This document shows, in pieces, positions 40,166 to 48,188 of a stretch of DNA of 64,000 nt. The DNA is from Streptomyces collinus (GTDB taxonomy: Bacteria > Actinomycetota > Actinomycetes > Streptomycetales > Streptomycetaceae): NCBI RefSeq assembly GCF_031348265.1, contig NZ_CP133771.1, positions 620,001 through 684,000 on the forward strand, read 5' to 3'. The position numbers and the translations under genes are program-made. The notes under the pieces are model-generated. The model searched no databases. It was not told the origin of the DNA and worked only from the letters and a program-made list of their open reading frames with translations. Every line of letters begins with the position of its first letter. Positions within the stretch are counted from its first letter, which is position 1.

Positions 40166-40909
40166 CTACCGGGGGCTCCGGGGCGGTTCCGGCAGCCGGG
40201 CCATGACGAGCCGTACCCGGGGGCTGCCGTCCGGTCGCCGGCCGAACTCGGGCAGTGCGTGGAGCTCCACCCGGAAGCCGGCCTCCGTGAGTTCGCGCCG
40301 CACGTCCCCCAGGCGGAACGCGCGGTAGTACATGACGAACGGAGGCCGCCAGAGCGCGTTGCGCACCCGCATCACGGTGTCGAAGCCGAGCAGCGTCCAG
40401 TAGCCGGGCGAGCCCGGGCGGGGCGGGGCGACCAGCGGGAACGCGAAGGCGCCGCCCGGCCGCAGGACGGACCGGACCTGCGCGAACAGCCAGGGCAGTT
40501 CGCCGGGCAGGAAGTGCCCGAAGGCCCCGAAGCTCACCACCAGGTCGAAGGAGGGCGCGAAGGGCAGGGCACGGGCGTCGGCCCGGACCCAGGAGACCGG
40601 CGGGCCCGTCGGCCCGGCCTGCTTCCGTGCGACGTCGAGCATGCCCGCGCTGAAGTCGACGCCGATGACCCGCTCGCGGCACACCTGTGCGAGGACCCCG
40701 GCGCCCGCTCCGGTGCCGCAGCACAGGTCGAGCCCGGCGTCGTAGGGCCCGGTCCGCCGCAGCAGCGAGCCGACGGCGTCGAGGACCGCGTCGGGTGTCC
40801 GGAACGGCGTGTGGTCGAACTTCGGCGCGAGCAGGTCGTAGCCGCGCTCGACGGACGACAGTGCCTGGACGGCGAGCTCGCGCAGGCTGGGGCCTTCGGG
40901 GCTGAACAT
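40166..40909 (-). CDS. Class I SAM-dependent methyltransferase
   Basis: The 247-residue protein has L-D-L-C-C-G-T-G-A-G-A-G (SAM loop, about 61-72), G-V-D-F-S-A-G-M-L, V-R-A-D-A-R-A-L-P-F and a L-R-P-G-G-A-F motif VI. This is a small-molecule type Methyltransf_11 domain. It follows the PadR gene by 4 bp on the same strand and is probably cotranscribed with it. The substrate is not known. Confidence 0.88.
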   Translation of the reverse strand: MFSPEGPSLRELAVQALSSVERGYDLLAPKFDHTPFRTPDAVLDAVGSLLRRTGPYDAGLDLCCGTGAGAGVLAQVCRERVIGVDFSAGMLDVARKQAGPTGPPVSWVRADARALPFAPSFDLVVSFGAFGHFLPGELPWLFAQVRSVLRPGGAFAFPLVAPPRPGSPGYWTLLGFDTVMRVRNALWRPPFVMYYRAFRLGDVRRELTEAGFRVELHALPEFGRRPDGSPRVRLVMARLPEPPRSPR

Positions 40910-40913
40910 CGGC

Positions 40914-41516
40914 TCAGCCTAGGGCGCGATGCCGCGCAGACGCGTCAGGAGCCCCTTCCAGGGGGGCCCGCCGCTTCAGCACGGTGAGCACGCGCTCGCA
41001 CCAGCGGAGGTTCTCCTCCTCGAAGCCGATGCCTCCCATCAGGGTGAGGTACGGGCCGACGCGGTCGGCCTCCCTGAGGTACTCCTCCTCGCTGCGGCCG
41101 GCCAGGAGGCGCTCGCGCACGCGCCGGTACCGGGCGAGCTTGCCGCGGGCCCACGCCTCGCGCTCCTCGACGAGCGCGCGGGTCGCCCCGGGATCAGCGC
41201 CGTCCATCGCCTGGATCTTGATGAGGAGCTCGTCGCGGATGGCGGTGGGACGCCGGGGCGGTGCGGCGGCGAACGTGCGCAGGTCCTCACGGCCGGCCTC
41301 GGTCAGCGTGAACATGCGCTTGTCGGGCCGCCGTTCCTGGCGCACCACCCTGGCCTCGATCAGTCCGTCCTGCGCGAGGCGCTCCAGTTCTCGGTAGAGC
41401 TGCTGCGGGGTCGAGGCCCAGAAGTTGGCCAGCGACACGTCGAAGACCTTCGACAGCTCGTACCCCGAGGCCTCGCCCTCCAGGAGCGCGGCGAGAACCG
41501 CGTACTTGAGAGACAT
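40914..41516 (-). CDS. PadR-family transcriptional regulator
   Basis: The 200-residue protein starts M-S-L-K-Y-A-V-L-A-A-L-L-E-G-E-A-S-G-Y-E-L, followed by N-F-W-A-S-T-P-Q-Q-L-Y-R-E-L-E-R-L-A-Q-D-G-L-I, the PadR winged helix, and a long helical C-terminal domain. It diverges from a SnoaL-like gene with 69 bp between; this gap holds two similar operator-like motifs, so PadR probably represses both directions. Confidence 0.9.
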   Translation of the reverse strand: MSLKYAVLAALLEGEASGYELSKVFDVSLANFWASTPQQLYRELERLAQDGLIEARVVRQERRPDKRMFTLTEAGREDLRTFAAAPPRRPTAIRDELLIKIQAMDGADPGATRALVEEREAWARGKLARYRRVRERLLAGRSEEEYLREADRVGPYLTLMGGIGFEEENLRWCERVLTVLKRRAPLEGAPDASARHRALG

Positions 41517-41528
41517 GTGGACACCGTA

Positions 41529-41575
41529 TCAACGGTTGACTAATCTACTCCGCACCTACTCAACAAATTGACTAA
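41529..41575. promoter_or_regulatory. Two tandem PadR operator candidates
   Basis: TCAACGGTTGACTAA (41529-41543) and TCAACAAATTGACTAA (41560-41575) share the TCAAC...TTGACTAA pattern, each with internal TCAA/TTGA symmetry, and their starts are 31 bp apart, about three helical turns. They occupy the promoter between the PadR and SnoaL-like genes. Confidence 0.6.
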
Positions 41576-41585
41576 GGCGGATTCG

Positions 41586-41984
41586 ATGCGTGCATTCCGA
41601 GAGGCCGTCGAGAAGCTCGACCTCGACGCCGCCGAGGCGCTGCTGGCGCCGGACGTGGTCTTCACCAGCCCGGTCGTGTTCAAGCCCTACGCCGGGAAGG
41701 CGATCACGGCCGCGATCCTGCGCGCCGTCTCCGTGGTCTTCCAGGACTTCCGCTACGTGCGGGAGATCAACGACGTGAACGGCCGCGACCACGCCCTGGT
41801 CTTCACCGCGCGCGTGGGCGACCGGGAGATCAACGGCTGCGACTTCATCCATCTCGACGAGAACGGGCTCATCGACGAATTCACGGTGATGGTGCGCCCG
41901 TTGTCGGGGGCGCAGGCCCTCGCGGCGGCCATGGGCGAGCAGTTCGAGCGGATCGCCGAGGAGGCGCGCGCCCGCTCGGTCTGA
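41586..41984 (+). CDS. SnoaL/NTF2-like protein
   Basis: The 132-residue protein has the cone-shaped NTF2 fold: an N-terminal helix (M-R-A-F-R-E-A-V-E-K-L-D-L-D-A-A-E-A-L-L-A-P-D), V-V-F-T-S-P, and a strand set ending D-G/E-N-G-L-I-D-E-F-T-V-M-V-R-P. Members act as small isomerases, cyclases or ligand binders. I took the ATG at 41586 rather than the TTG at 41568, since the latter lies inside a PadR operator candidate and has no ribosome site. Expression is likely controlled by the divergent PadR. Confidence 0.85.
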   Translation: MRAFREAVEKLDLDAAEALLAPDVVFTSPVVFKPYAGKAITAAILRAVSVVFQDFRYVREINDVNGRDHALVFTARVGDREINGCDFIHLDENGLIDEFTVMVRPLSGAQALAAAMGEQFERIAEEARARSV

Positions 41985-42054
41985 GCGACACGTCCACCGA
42001 TCCGTTTCCCGCGTTCTCCCGGCACCCGCGGCCGGTTCACGGTTGGATGTCCCC

Positions 42055-42882
42055 ATGACGTCCGCCGAGCACGACCGGCTGATGCGGGCCAACCAGGCGA
42101 ACTGGGACGCCCGCACGCCCGTCCATCTCGCCAGCCGGTTCTACGGTCTCGACGAGGACCTCGACCCCGAGCGCTGGTTCGCCCCGTTCGAGTGGGAGGA
42201 CCTCGGCGAGCTGGCCGGGCGTGACGTACTGCATCTCCAGTGCCATCTCGGCACGGAGACCATCGCCTTCGCACGGCGCGGCGCCCGGGCCGTCGGCCTC
42301 GACTTCTCCGAGGCGTCCGTGGCGGCCGCCCAGGACATCGCGGCGAGCGCCGGCGCCGACGTGAGTTACGTCCGGGCGAACGTGTACGACGCCGTCGAGG
42401 CCCTGGACGGGCGGCGGTTCGACGTCGTGTACACCGGCAAGGGAGCCCTCTGCTACCTCCCCGACCTGGACCGGTGGGCGGAGACGATTCACCGACTCCT
42501 GCGGCCCGGGGGCCGGTTGTACGTCGTCGAGTTCCATCCCCTGCTCAACTCGCTCGGGCCGAAGCCCGCTCCGGGTGAGGGACCCGAACTGCTCCTGCGC
42601 CACGACTATCTGGGCGGCGCCGGACCGGTGCACCGCGACGGGACCCACACCTACACGGACGGCCCGGCCGTCGAGGGCGCCACGGACAGTTACGAGTGGA
42701 TGCACGGAATGGGCGAGGTCCTCACCGCGTTGACGGGGGCGGGACTCGCCGTGCGGCGGCTGCGGGAAGGTGACGAACTTCCCTGGCCGCGCTGGCCGCA
42801 GATGGCCCGTACGGAGTCCGGCTGGTGGCGCCTGCCCGAGCCGCGGATCCCGTTGCTGTACGGGCTGCTGGCCACGCACTGA
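42055..42882 (+). CDS. Class I SAM-dependent methyltransferase
   Basis: The 275-residue protein begins with a characteristic R-A-N-Q-A-N-W-D-A-R-T-P-V-H segment and contains V-L-H-L-Q-C-H-L-G-T-E-T-I (SAM loop), G-L-D-F-S-E-A-S-V, V-Y-T-G-K-G-A-L-C-Y-L-P-D-L and L-L-R-P-G-G-R-L-Y-V-V-E-F-H-P. The N-terminal motif is shared by a set of actinobacterial methyltransferases of unknown substrate. It ends 14 bp before the hairpin that opens the Rho-gene leader. Confidence 0.88.
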   Translation: MTSAEHDRLMRANQANWDARTPVHLASRFYGLDEDLDPERWFAPFEWEDLGELAGRDVLHLQCHLGTETIAFARRGARAVGLDFSEASVAAAQDIAASAGADVSYVRANVYDAVEALDGRRFDVVYTGKGALCYLPDLDRWAETIHRLLRPGGRLYVVEFHPLLNSLGPKPAPGEGPELLLRHDYLGGAGPVHRDGTHTYTDGPAVEGATDSYEWMHGMGEVLTALTGAGLAVRRLREGDELPWPRWPQMARTESGWWRLPEPRIPLLYGLLATH

Positions 42883-42896
42883 GACAACCCCGCCCT

Positions 42897-42918
42897 GTAC
42901 CACCTCTTTCGGTGGTAC
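42897..42918 (+). terminator. Hairpin at the start of the rho-paralogue leader
   Basis: GTACCACC pairs perfectly with GGTGGTAC around TCTTTC. It may end the methyltransferase transcript, or lie near the promoter of the Rho gene. The stem is AU-containing and short, and no U-run follows. Confidence 0.5.
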
Positions 42919-43131
42919 AGTGTGAAGAGCACTCGTGCACGCCCCTCTTTGTGGGCGCCGGTGCCAGTTCTTCTCTCTCTTCATCCTTTCCAGCACCACG
43001 ACGTCTTCCGTCGTATTCGAGGTGCTGTTCCTCCGCCGCCCTGAAGCGTGCCCCAGGCCCTTCCCTCGCGGCCCTCTCCCCCTCCCCTCGCATGTCCCAT
43101 GCCTGCCGTCCGTGAAAGGACACACACCACC
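42919..43131 (+). promoter_or_regulatory. Long pyrimidine-rich leader of the Rho paralogue gene (rut-like)
   Basis: About 210 nt precede the Rho ATG. From 42968 on the plus strand is strongly C/T-rich, with runs such as TTCTTCTCTCTCTTCATCC and CCCTCTCCCCCTCCCC and few G. This is the composition of a rut site, where Rho loads. E. coli rho is autoregulated by Rho-dependent attenuation in its leader, so a similar feedback is plausible. No gene is convincing inside. Confidence 0.5.
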
Positions 43132-44274
43132 ATGACCACCACACTGGACAACCCACCCGTACAGCAGCAGTCCCCGGACCGGACCGTGACCGGCGTCCTC
43201 GACGTCGACGCGAGCGGGAAGGGGCACCTGCGCGGCGAAAGCTGCCTGCCAACGCCGGCCGACGCCGCGGTCTCCCCCGCGCTGATCCGCCGGCACGGCC
43301 TGCGCAAGGGCGACCTCGTCGAGGGCGTACTCGGCGACCGGCACGGCCTCACCGGCGTCGTACGGATCGAGGGCCGTACCGCCGGGAACCTGCGCGACCG
43401 GCGCGGCTTCCGGGACCTGACACCGCTGCATCCGCACGAGCGGCTGCGGCTGGAGCACCCGGCCGCCGGACTGGCCGGACGCGTCGTCGACCTGATCGCG
43501 CCGGTCGGCAAGGGCCAGCGCGGGCTCATCGTGGCCCCGCCCAAGACCGGCAAGACCGTCCTCCTCCAGCAGCTCGCGGCCGCCGTCACCGGCAACCATC
43601 CCGAGTGCCGGCTGATGATGCTGCTGCTCGACGAGCGGCCCGAGGAGGTCACCGACATGCGGCGCTGCGTGCGGGGCGAGGTGTACGCCTCGACGTTCGA
43701 CCGCAGCGCCAAGCAGCACATCGCGCTCGCCGACCTCGTGCTCGAGCGCGCCAAGCGGCTCGTCGAGGCCGGCGAGGACGTCGTCATCCTCCTCGACTCG
43801 CTGACCCGGCTGTGCCGGGCGCACAACAACGCGGCCGCATCCGGCGGCCGCATCCTCACCGGGGGCGTCGACGCCTCCGCGCTGACCGGCCCGAAGCGGT
43901 TCTTCGGGGCCGCCCGGTCGGCCGAGGAGGGCGGTTCCCTCACGATCCTCGCGACGGCCCTGGTGGAGACCGGCTCCCGGGCCGACAACTTCTACTTCGA
44001 GGAGCTGAAGAGCACCGGCAACATGGAGCTGCGCCTGAGCCGGGACCCGGCGTCCCGCCGTGTGTTCCCGGCCGTCGACATCATCTCCTCGGGCTCCCGC
44101 CGCGAGGAACTCCTCCTGCCGCACGCCGAATTGGCGGCCGTCCACGGTCTGCGGCGCGTGCTGCAGGGCCGGGACGGGCAGGACGCTCTGGAGACGCTCC
44201 TGGGGCGGATGCGCGAGACACCGGACAACGCGACGTTCCTGCGGCGCATCCAGCCGACCCTGCCCTCGGGCTGA
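43132..44274 (+). CDS. Transcription termination factor Rho paralogue, short form
   Basis: The 380-residue protein lacks the N-terminal helical and basic insertion domains of the main actinobacterial Rho. It starts with the cold-shock RNA-binding domain (about 20-85; [23 protein letters not shown]), then the ATPase core with A-P-P-K-T-G-K-T (135-142), [24 protein letters not shown] and R-R-E-E-L-L. In the RNP1 position it has G-K-G-H-L-R where normal Rho has G-F-G-F-L-R, so the two aromatics that stack on RNA are missing. Either it binds RNA differently or has another role. ATP-driven helicase activity is likely retained. Confidence 0.88.
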   Translation: MTTTLDNPPVQQQSPDRTVTGVLDVDASGKGHLRGESCLPTPADAAVSPALIRRHGLRKGDLVEGVLGDRHGLTGVVRIEGRTAGNLRDRRGFRDLTPLHPHERLRLEHPAAGLAGRVVDLIAPVGKGQRGLIVAPPKTGKTVLLQQLAAAVTGNHPECRLMMLLLDERPEEVTDMRRCVRGEVYASTFDRSAKQHIALADLVLERAKRLVEAGEDVVILLDSLTRLCRAHNNAAASGGRILTGGVDASALTGPKRFFGAARSAEEGGSLTILATALVETGSRADNFYFEELKSTGNMELRLSRDPASRRVFPAVDIISSGSRREELLLPHAELAAVHGLRRVLQGRDGQDALETLLGRMRETPDNATFLRRIQPTLPSG

Positions 44275-44362
44275 CGCGCAGCGCTCATCCATTCGGGTGC
44301 CGGAGCGCGGTGTGCGGCCCCGTCGTCGCCGTGCGGCACACACCCGTTTCTACGTTGCTCAT

Positions 44363-45532
44363 ATGACCATCGGATTCCCTTCCCGCGTGACCGTGTCGGC
44401 GGGTGTCCTCTGCCTCGCGGGGCTCATGGCGTTGACGCCCACCGCGGCCACGGCCGACCCCGGCGGGGCGGAGCCCACCCCGCCGGGCGGGCCGAGAGCC
44501 GCGGCTCCGCACCCCTCTCTGCTGTACCGCCCCGGCACCCAGGTCCGCCTGGGCGCCGGGGCGTCTCGCGTCCCGAAGGTCTCCGCGCTGTCCTGGGTGG
44601 TGGCCGACGCCCGCACCGGCGAGGTGCTCGCCGCGCACAACGCGCACCGCAAGCTGCCCCCGGCCAGCACCCTGAAGACCCTGTTCGCCCTCACCGTGCT
44701 GCCCGGATTGCCGTCGGGCATCCGGCACACGGTCCGCGCACGGGAGCTGAAGGGCATCGGGGCCGGCAGCAGCCTGGTCGGGGTCGCCGAGGGCCATACG
44801 TACCGGATCGCCGACCTGTGGCGCGGCGTCTTCCTCAACTCGGGCAACGACGCCGTGCACGTCCTGGCCGAGCTCAACGGCGGCTGGCGGCTCACGGCCG
44901 AGCGGATGCAGGCCAAGGCACGGGCCCTCGGCGCCCATGACACCCGCGTGGTGTCGCCCGACGGCTACGACGCACCGGGCCAGGTGTCGTCGGCGTACGA
45001 CCTGGCCGTGTTCGGGCGGGCGGGGCTGCGCAACCCCGACTTCGCCCGGTACTGCGCCACGGTCGAGGCCAAGTTCCCCGGTGGCGGCAGCGGGTCGTAC
45101 CCGATCCTCAACACCAACCGGCTGCTCAGCGGCGCCAAGGGCGTGAAGCCGTACCGGGGGCTGATCGGGATCAAGAACGGCTACACCAGCGAGGCCGGCA
45201 GCACGCTCGTCGCGGCTGCGCGGCGCGACGGGCGCACCCTGGTCGTGACGGTGATGAACCCTCAGGAGGGCGACGGGTCCGCCGTGTACGAGGAGGCGCG
45301 CTCGCTGCTCGACTGGGGCTTCGGATCGGCCGGCAAGGTCGAGGCGGTGGGCTCGCTCGGCGCGCCGCCCGCGCCCGCGCGACCCGCGGTGACGACCCCG
45401 CCCGCGGTCGCGGCGGCCGTACAGGGGTCCGTCTGGACGGAGGCGGGGCTGATCGCGGGCGCCGTCGGTACGGGCGCGGCGGTCGTGGTGCTGGTGCTGC
45501 GGCTTCCGGTCCGCAGGCCCGGCCGGAGCTGA
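44363..45532 (+). CDS. Exported D-alanyl-D-alanine carboxypeptidase with C-terminal anchor
   Basis: The 389-residue enzyme has a Sec signal (about 1-32), the peptidase S11 domain with Ser102-T-L-Lys105, S-G-N in F-L-N-S-G-N-D-A-V, and K-N-G-Y-T in place of K-T-G, followed by a Pro/Ala linker and a C-terminal transmembrane helix with a basic tail ([12 protein letters not shown]). It would trim the pentapeptide stems of peptidoglycan at the outer face of the membrane. Its last 271 bp are overlapped antisense by the mannosyltransferase gene. Confidence 0.92.
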   Translation: MTIGFPSRVTVSAGVLCLAGLMALTPTAATADPGGAEPTPPGGPRAAAPHPSLLYRPGTQVRLGAGASRVPKVSALSWVVADARTGEVLAAHNAHRKLPPASTLKTLFALTVLPGLPSGIRHTVRARELKGIGAGSSLVGVAEGHTYRIADLWRGVFLNSGNDAVHVLAELNGGWRLTAERMQAKARALGAHDTRVVSPDGYDAPGQVSSAYDLAVFGRAGLRNPDFARYCATVEAKFPGGGSGSYPILNTNRLLSGAKGVKPYRGLIGIKNGYTSEAGSTLVAAARRDGRTLVVTVMNPQEGDGSAVYEEARSLLDWGFGSAGKVEAVGSLGAPPAPARPAVTTPPAVAAAVQGSVWTEAGLIAGAVGTGAAVVVLVLRLPVRRPGRS

Positions 45533-46638
45533 CCGGCCGGCAGCCACAGCAGCAGGCCCAGAGTGATCCAGGCGTAGGTGTTGCTCCCCAGGAACCCGGC
45601 GACGCCGGACGCGTCGTCGAACCACAGCCACACCACGCTCGTGCACAGCACCGCGTACAGGGCGCCCGCCACCCGGGGGCGCCCCGCGCGGACCAGCACG
45701 GCGAAGGACGGGAGCAGCCAGACGAGATGGTGCACCCACGTGATCGGGCTGACGAGGCAGGCGGCGAGACCGGTCAGGGCGAACGCGGCCGCCCAGTCCC
45801 CCGCTGCGGCCGCCCGGCGCGTCCGCAGCGCCCACACACCGAGGATCAGCAGGACCGCCACCGCCCACACCGCGCGGTCCGGTTCGCCGAGCCGCGCCAG
45901 GACGCCCTGCACGGACTGGTTCGAGACGTAACCGAGGCGCCCCACGCGGTCGGTGTCCCACAGCGCCTCGGTCCAGTAGAACCGCGAGGCGTCCGGGTCC
46001 ACCCCGGCCGCGAGGGCTGTGGCCCCCGCGGCGACGGCCGTGGCGACCGCCGCCGCGCGCCGGCGTCCGGCCAGCAGCAGCAGACCGATGAACAGCGCGG
46101 GCGTGAGCTTGATCGCGGCCGCGAGACCGATACCGACGCCCGCCAGGCGCCCGCGTCCGGTGGCGAGCAGCGTCGCGTCGGCGAGCACGAGCGCCAGCAG
46201 CAGGAGGTTGACCTGCCCGAAGCTGAAGGTGTCGCGGAGTGGTTCGAACAGGGCGAGCAGACAGGCGGTCAGGGCCCAGCCGTACCAGCCGTGGCGTCGC
46301 CAGTCCGGCCCGGCGAGCAGGCGCAGGACCACGGCCAGGGCGGCCAGGTTGAGCAGCAGGGCGACGGCGATCGCGGCGTGCAGACCCAGCAGGGCCATGG
46401 GCAGCATGGCGACGGCGGCGAACGGCGGGTAGGTGAAGCCGTACGGCGTGCCGGGCACCCGGTAGTCGTAGACGCGGCCGCCGTGGTGGGCCCAGGAGTC
46501 GATGCTGCCGTAGTAGACGCGCAGGTCGAACCAGTCGCGCAGCAGCGGCACGGTCGCGGTGAAGAGCGTCACCAGCGTGGCGAGGGCGAGCACCAGCAGC
46601 AGCCGGCCCCGGTCGGTGCGCGGCAGGGCCGGGGTCAT
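45262..46638 (-). CDS. GT87-family (DUF2029) polyprenyl-phosphate mannosyltransferase-like membrane protein
   Basis: The 458-residue protein has about ten transmembrane helices of the GT-C fold, with D-W-F-D-L-R-V-Y-Y-G after helix 1 (the Asp is the likely catalytic base), Y-G-F-T-Y-P-P-F-A-A, F-G-Q-V-N-L-L-L-L-A-L-V-L and A-A-I-K-L-T-P-A-L-F-I, as in PimE-type alpha-1,2-mannosyltransferases. It adds sugars to lipid or polymer on the outer face. Its ATG overlaps the stop of the upstream gene by 4 bp. The last 80-odd residues have no family match and are antisense to the carboxypeptidase 3' end; the natural stop may have been lost or the genes truly overlap. Confidence 0.85.
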   Translation of the reverse strand: MTPALPRTDRGRLLLVLALATLVTLFTATVPLLRDWFDLRVYYGSIDSWAHHGGRVYDYRVPGTPYGFTYPPFAAVAMLPMALLGLHAAIAVALLLNLAALAVVLRLLAGPDWRRHGWYGWALTACLLALFEPLRDTFSFGQVNLLLLALVLADATLLATGRGRLAGVGIGLAAAIKLTPALFIGLLLLAGRRRAAAVATAVAAGATALAAGVDPDASRFYWTEALWDTDRVGRLGYVSNQSVQGVLARLGEPDRAVWAVAVLLILGVWALRTRRAAAAGDWAAAFALTGLAACLVSPITWVHHLVWLLPSFAVLVRAGRPRVAGALYAVLCTSVVWLWFDDASGVAGFLGSNTYAWITLGLLLWLPAGQLRPGLRTGSRSTSTTTAAPVPTAPAISPASVQTDPCTAAATAGGVVTAGRAGAGGAPSEPTASTLPADPKPQSSSERASSYTADPSPS

Positions 46639-48029
46639 GCCGCGCTTCCCGGCGCCGGGGCGAGTTCGGCCTGGCGGGCCTGCAACAGCACGACGACCGC
46701 GAGTGCCCCGCCGGAGAGGGCCAGCACGAGTTGTCCCGGGTCCGCGGGGCCGCCGCTGGGCAGGACGCACAGCGCGAGCACGCCGGTCACCGCCGCCGTG
46801 CGGTGGCGTACGGACGTACTGGGTGCGGCGGCGGCGATGAGGAACAGGCCCCACAGGGCGTACCAGGGGCGGATCGCCGGGCCGAGCGCGGCCACCGCCG
46901 CCAGGGACAGGCCGAGCGCGTACACGGGCCGGGGGCGCAGCCGCAGCCAGATCAGCACGATCGCGGTCACCGCGGTCACGATGCCCAGCGCGTGCCAGGC
47001 GGGGACCGCCAGCGGCGCGAGACCGCTGCCGAGGTGCTCCAGCAGGGCGCGGGTGGCGCGCCCCAGGAGGGTGGTCAGGGCCCAGTTCTGGGGTGAGACG
47101 GGGGTGTTCAGGGCGCCGACCCAGCCGTATCCGGTGCCGGCCACGCCCGTCGCGGCGACGGTGGTCGCGGCGGCTGCGACGGTGGTCGGCACCAGGGCCT
47201 TCAACGGGCTGCGCCCCGCGCGGGTCTGGAGGACGACGACGGCGGCGAGACCGAGCACGGCGGGCGCCTTGACCAGGGCGGCGAGGGTGACGAGGACGGC
47301 GCCGAGGACCGGCCACCGGCCCAGTGCCGCCACCAGGCCGATGCCGAGCAGGCCGAGCATGACGGCGTCGTTGTGGGCGCCCGCGACCAGGTGCAGCAGC
47401 ACCAGCGGGTTGAGGGCACCGAGCCACAGCGCGGCGGACGGGTCGGCGCCGCTGTGGCGGGCGAGACGGGGCAGCGCGGCCGCCATCAGGGCCACGCCGG
47501 CGAGGGCGACGAGCCGCATCCCGAACAGTCCGGCGGGCAGTTCACCCCGGGTCAGACCGGACAGGGCCGCCGCGACGGCGAGGAACACCGGGCCGTACGG
47601 GGCGCCGGTGTGCCGCCAGATCGGGGCGACCTCGTCGGCGAGCGGGCCGCCGAGCCGGGACGGCCCGTGCGCGTACACGTCCATGTGCGCCTCGACCATC
47701 GCGCCCTGGGCGAGGTAGCTGTAGACGTCGCGGCTGAACAGCGGCGGGGCGATCAGCAGCGGGGCCGCCCAGACGGCGAGGACGAGCAGCAGGTCCCGGG
47801 GAGCGGGTGGTCTCGGGCCGCGGACCAGCCGGCCCAGCAGCAGCCAGGCCGCGATCAGCAGGACGACGCCGAAGTACACGCCGACCAGGCCGAGGGCGGC
47901 GCGGGCGGATGCCGGGTGGAGGAGATCCGCCACGGGCAGGGCGCCGGCCGTCTCACCGCCCAGGGCGAGGCAGGCGGTACCGGCCAGGCCGAGTACCTGG
48001 CAGCGGCGGAGATCGACGGGGGAAGCCAT
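46635..48029 (-). CDS. Polyprenol-phosphomannose-dependent alpha-1,6-mannosyltransferase (MptB-like)
   Basis: The 464-residue protein has about 12 hydrophobic segments and the GT-C/MptB motifs: F-S-R-D-V-Y-S-Y-L-A-Q-G (first luminal loop with the catalytic Asp), G-P-V-F-L-A-V-A-A-A, N-P-L-V-L-L-H-L-V-A-G-A-H-N-D-A, and P-W-Y-A-L-W. In corynebacteria MptB extends lipomannan; Streptomyces homologues probably act in protein or lipid mannosylation. It forms a two-gene operon with the GT87 gene through an ATGA overlap. The ATG at 48029 or a GTG at 48038 could start it. Confidence 0.85.
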   Translation of the reverse strand: MASPVDLRRCQVLGLAGTACLALGGETAGALPVADLLHPASARAALGLVGVYFGVVLLIAAWLLLGRLVRGPRPPAPRDLLLVLAVWAAPLLIAPPLFSRDVYSYLAQGAMVEAHMDVYAHGPSRLGGPLADEVAPIWRHTGAPYGPVFLAVAAALSGLTRGELPAGLFGMRLVALAGVALMAAALPRLARHSGADPSAALWLGALNPLVLLHLVAGAHNDAVMLGLLGIGLVAALGRWPVLGAVLVTLAALVKAPAVLGLAAVVVLQTRAGRSPLKALVPTTVAAAATTVAATGVAGTGYGWVGALNTPVSPQNWALTTLLGRATRALLEHLGSGLAPLAVPAWHALGIVTAVTAIVLIWLRLRPRPVYALGLSLAAVAALGPAIRPWYALWGLFLIAAAAPSTSVRHRTAAVTGVLALCVLPSGGPADPGQLVLALSGGALAVVVLLQARQAELAPAPGSAA

Positions 48030-48068
48030 GGCCAACACTCGGGCAGCGTGTCAACGGCGCATGACCGG

Positions 48069-48099
48069 GAGGGGACGCTCCCCTCTCCGGCGGGCGTCC
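48069..48099 (-). terminator. Hairpins between the glutaminase and mannosyltransferase genes
   Basis: GAGGGGA (48069-48075) pairs with TCCCCTC (48079-48085), and the alternative GGACGC (48073-48078) can pair with GCGTCC (48094-48099). The two stems are mutually exclusive. They lie about 90 bp after the glutaminase stop and may end the upstream operon. Confidence 0.5.
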
Positions 48100-48188
48100 C
48101 GTGTGTGACCGGCCGGTGATCACCGGCCGAAGTCTGTCCGACGCGGCCAGGGTCCTGCCACACCGGCGCCCCGGGGGGCGGAAGGTGG

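Noticed and set aside
41568..41585. TTG start for the SnoaL-like gene
   Set aside because: It falls inside a PadR operator candidate and lacks a ribosome site; the ATG at 41586 has AAGG upstream.
42935..43135. 66-codon frame in the Rho-paralogue leader
   Set aside because: It overlaps the Rho start in another frame, has no ribosome site and a composition explained by the pyrimidine-rich leader.
45727..47718. 663-codon plus-strand open frame opposite the mannosyltransferases
   Set aside because: Gln/Arg/Gly-rich shadow of two hydrophobic GT-C genes on the minus strand.
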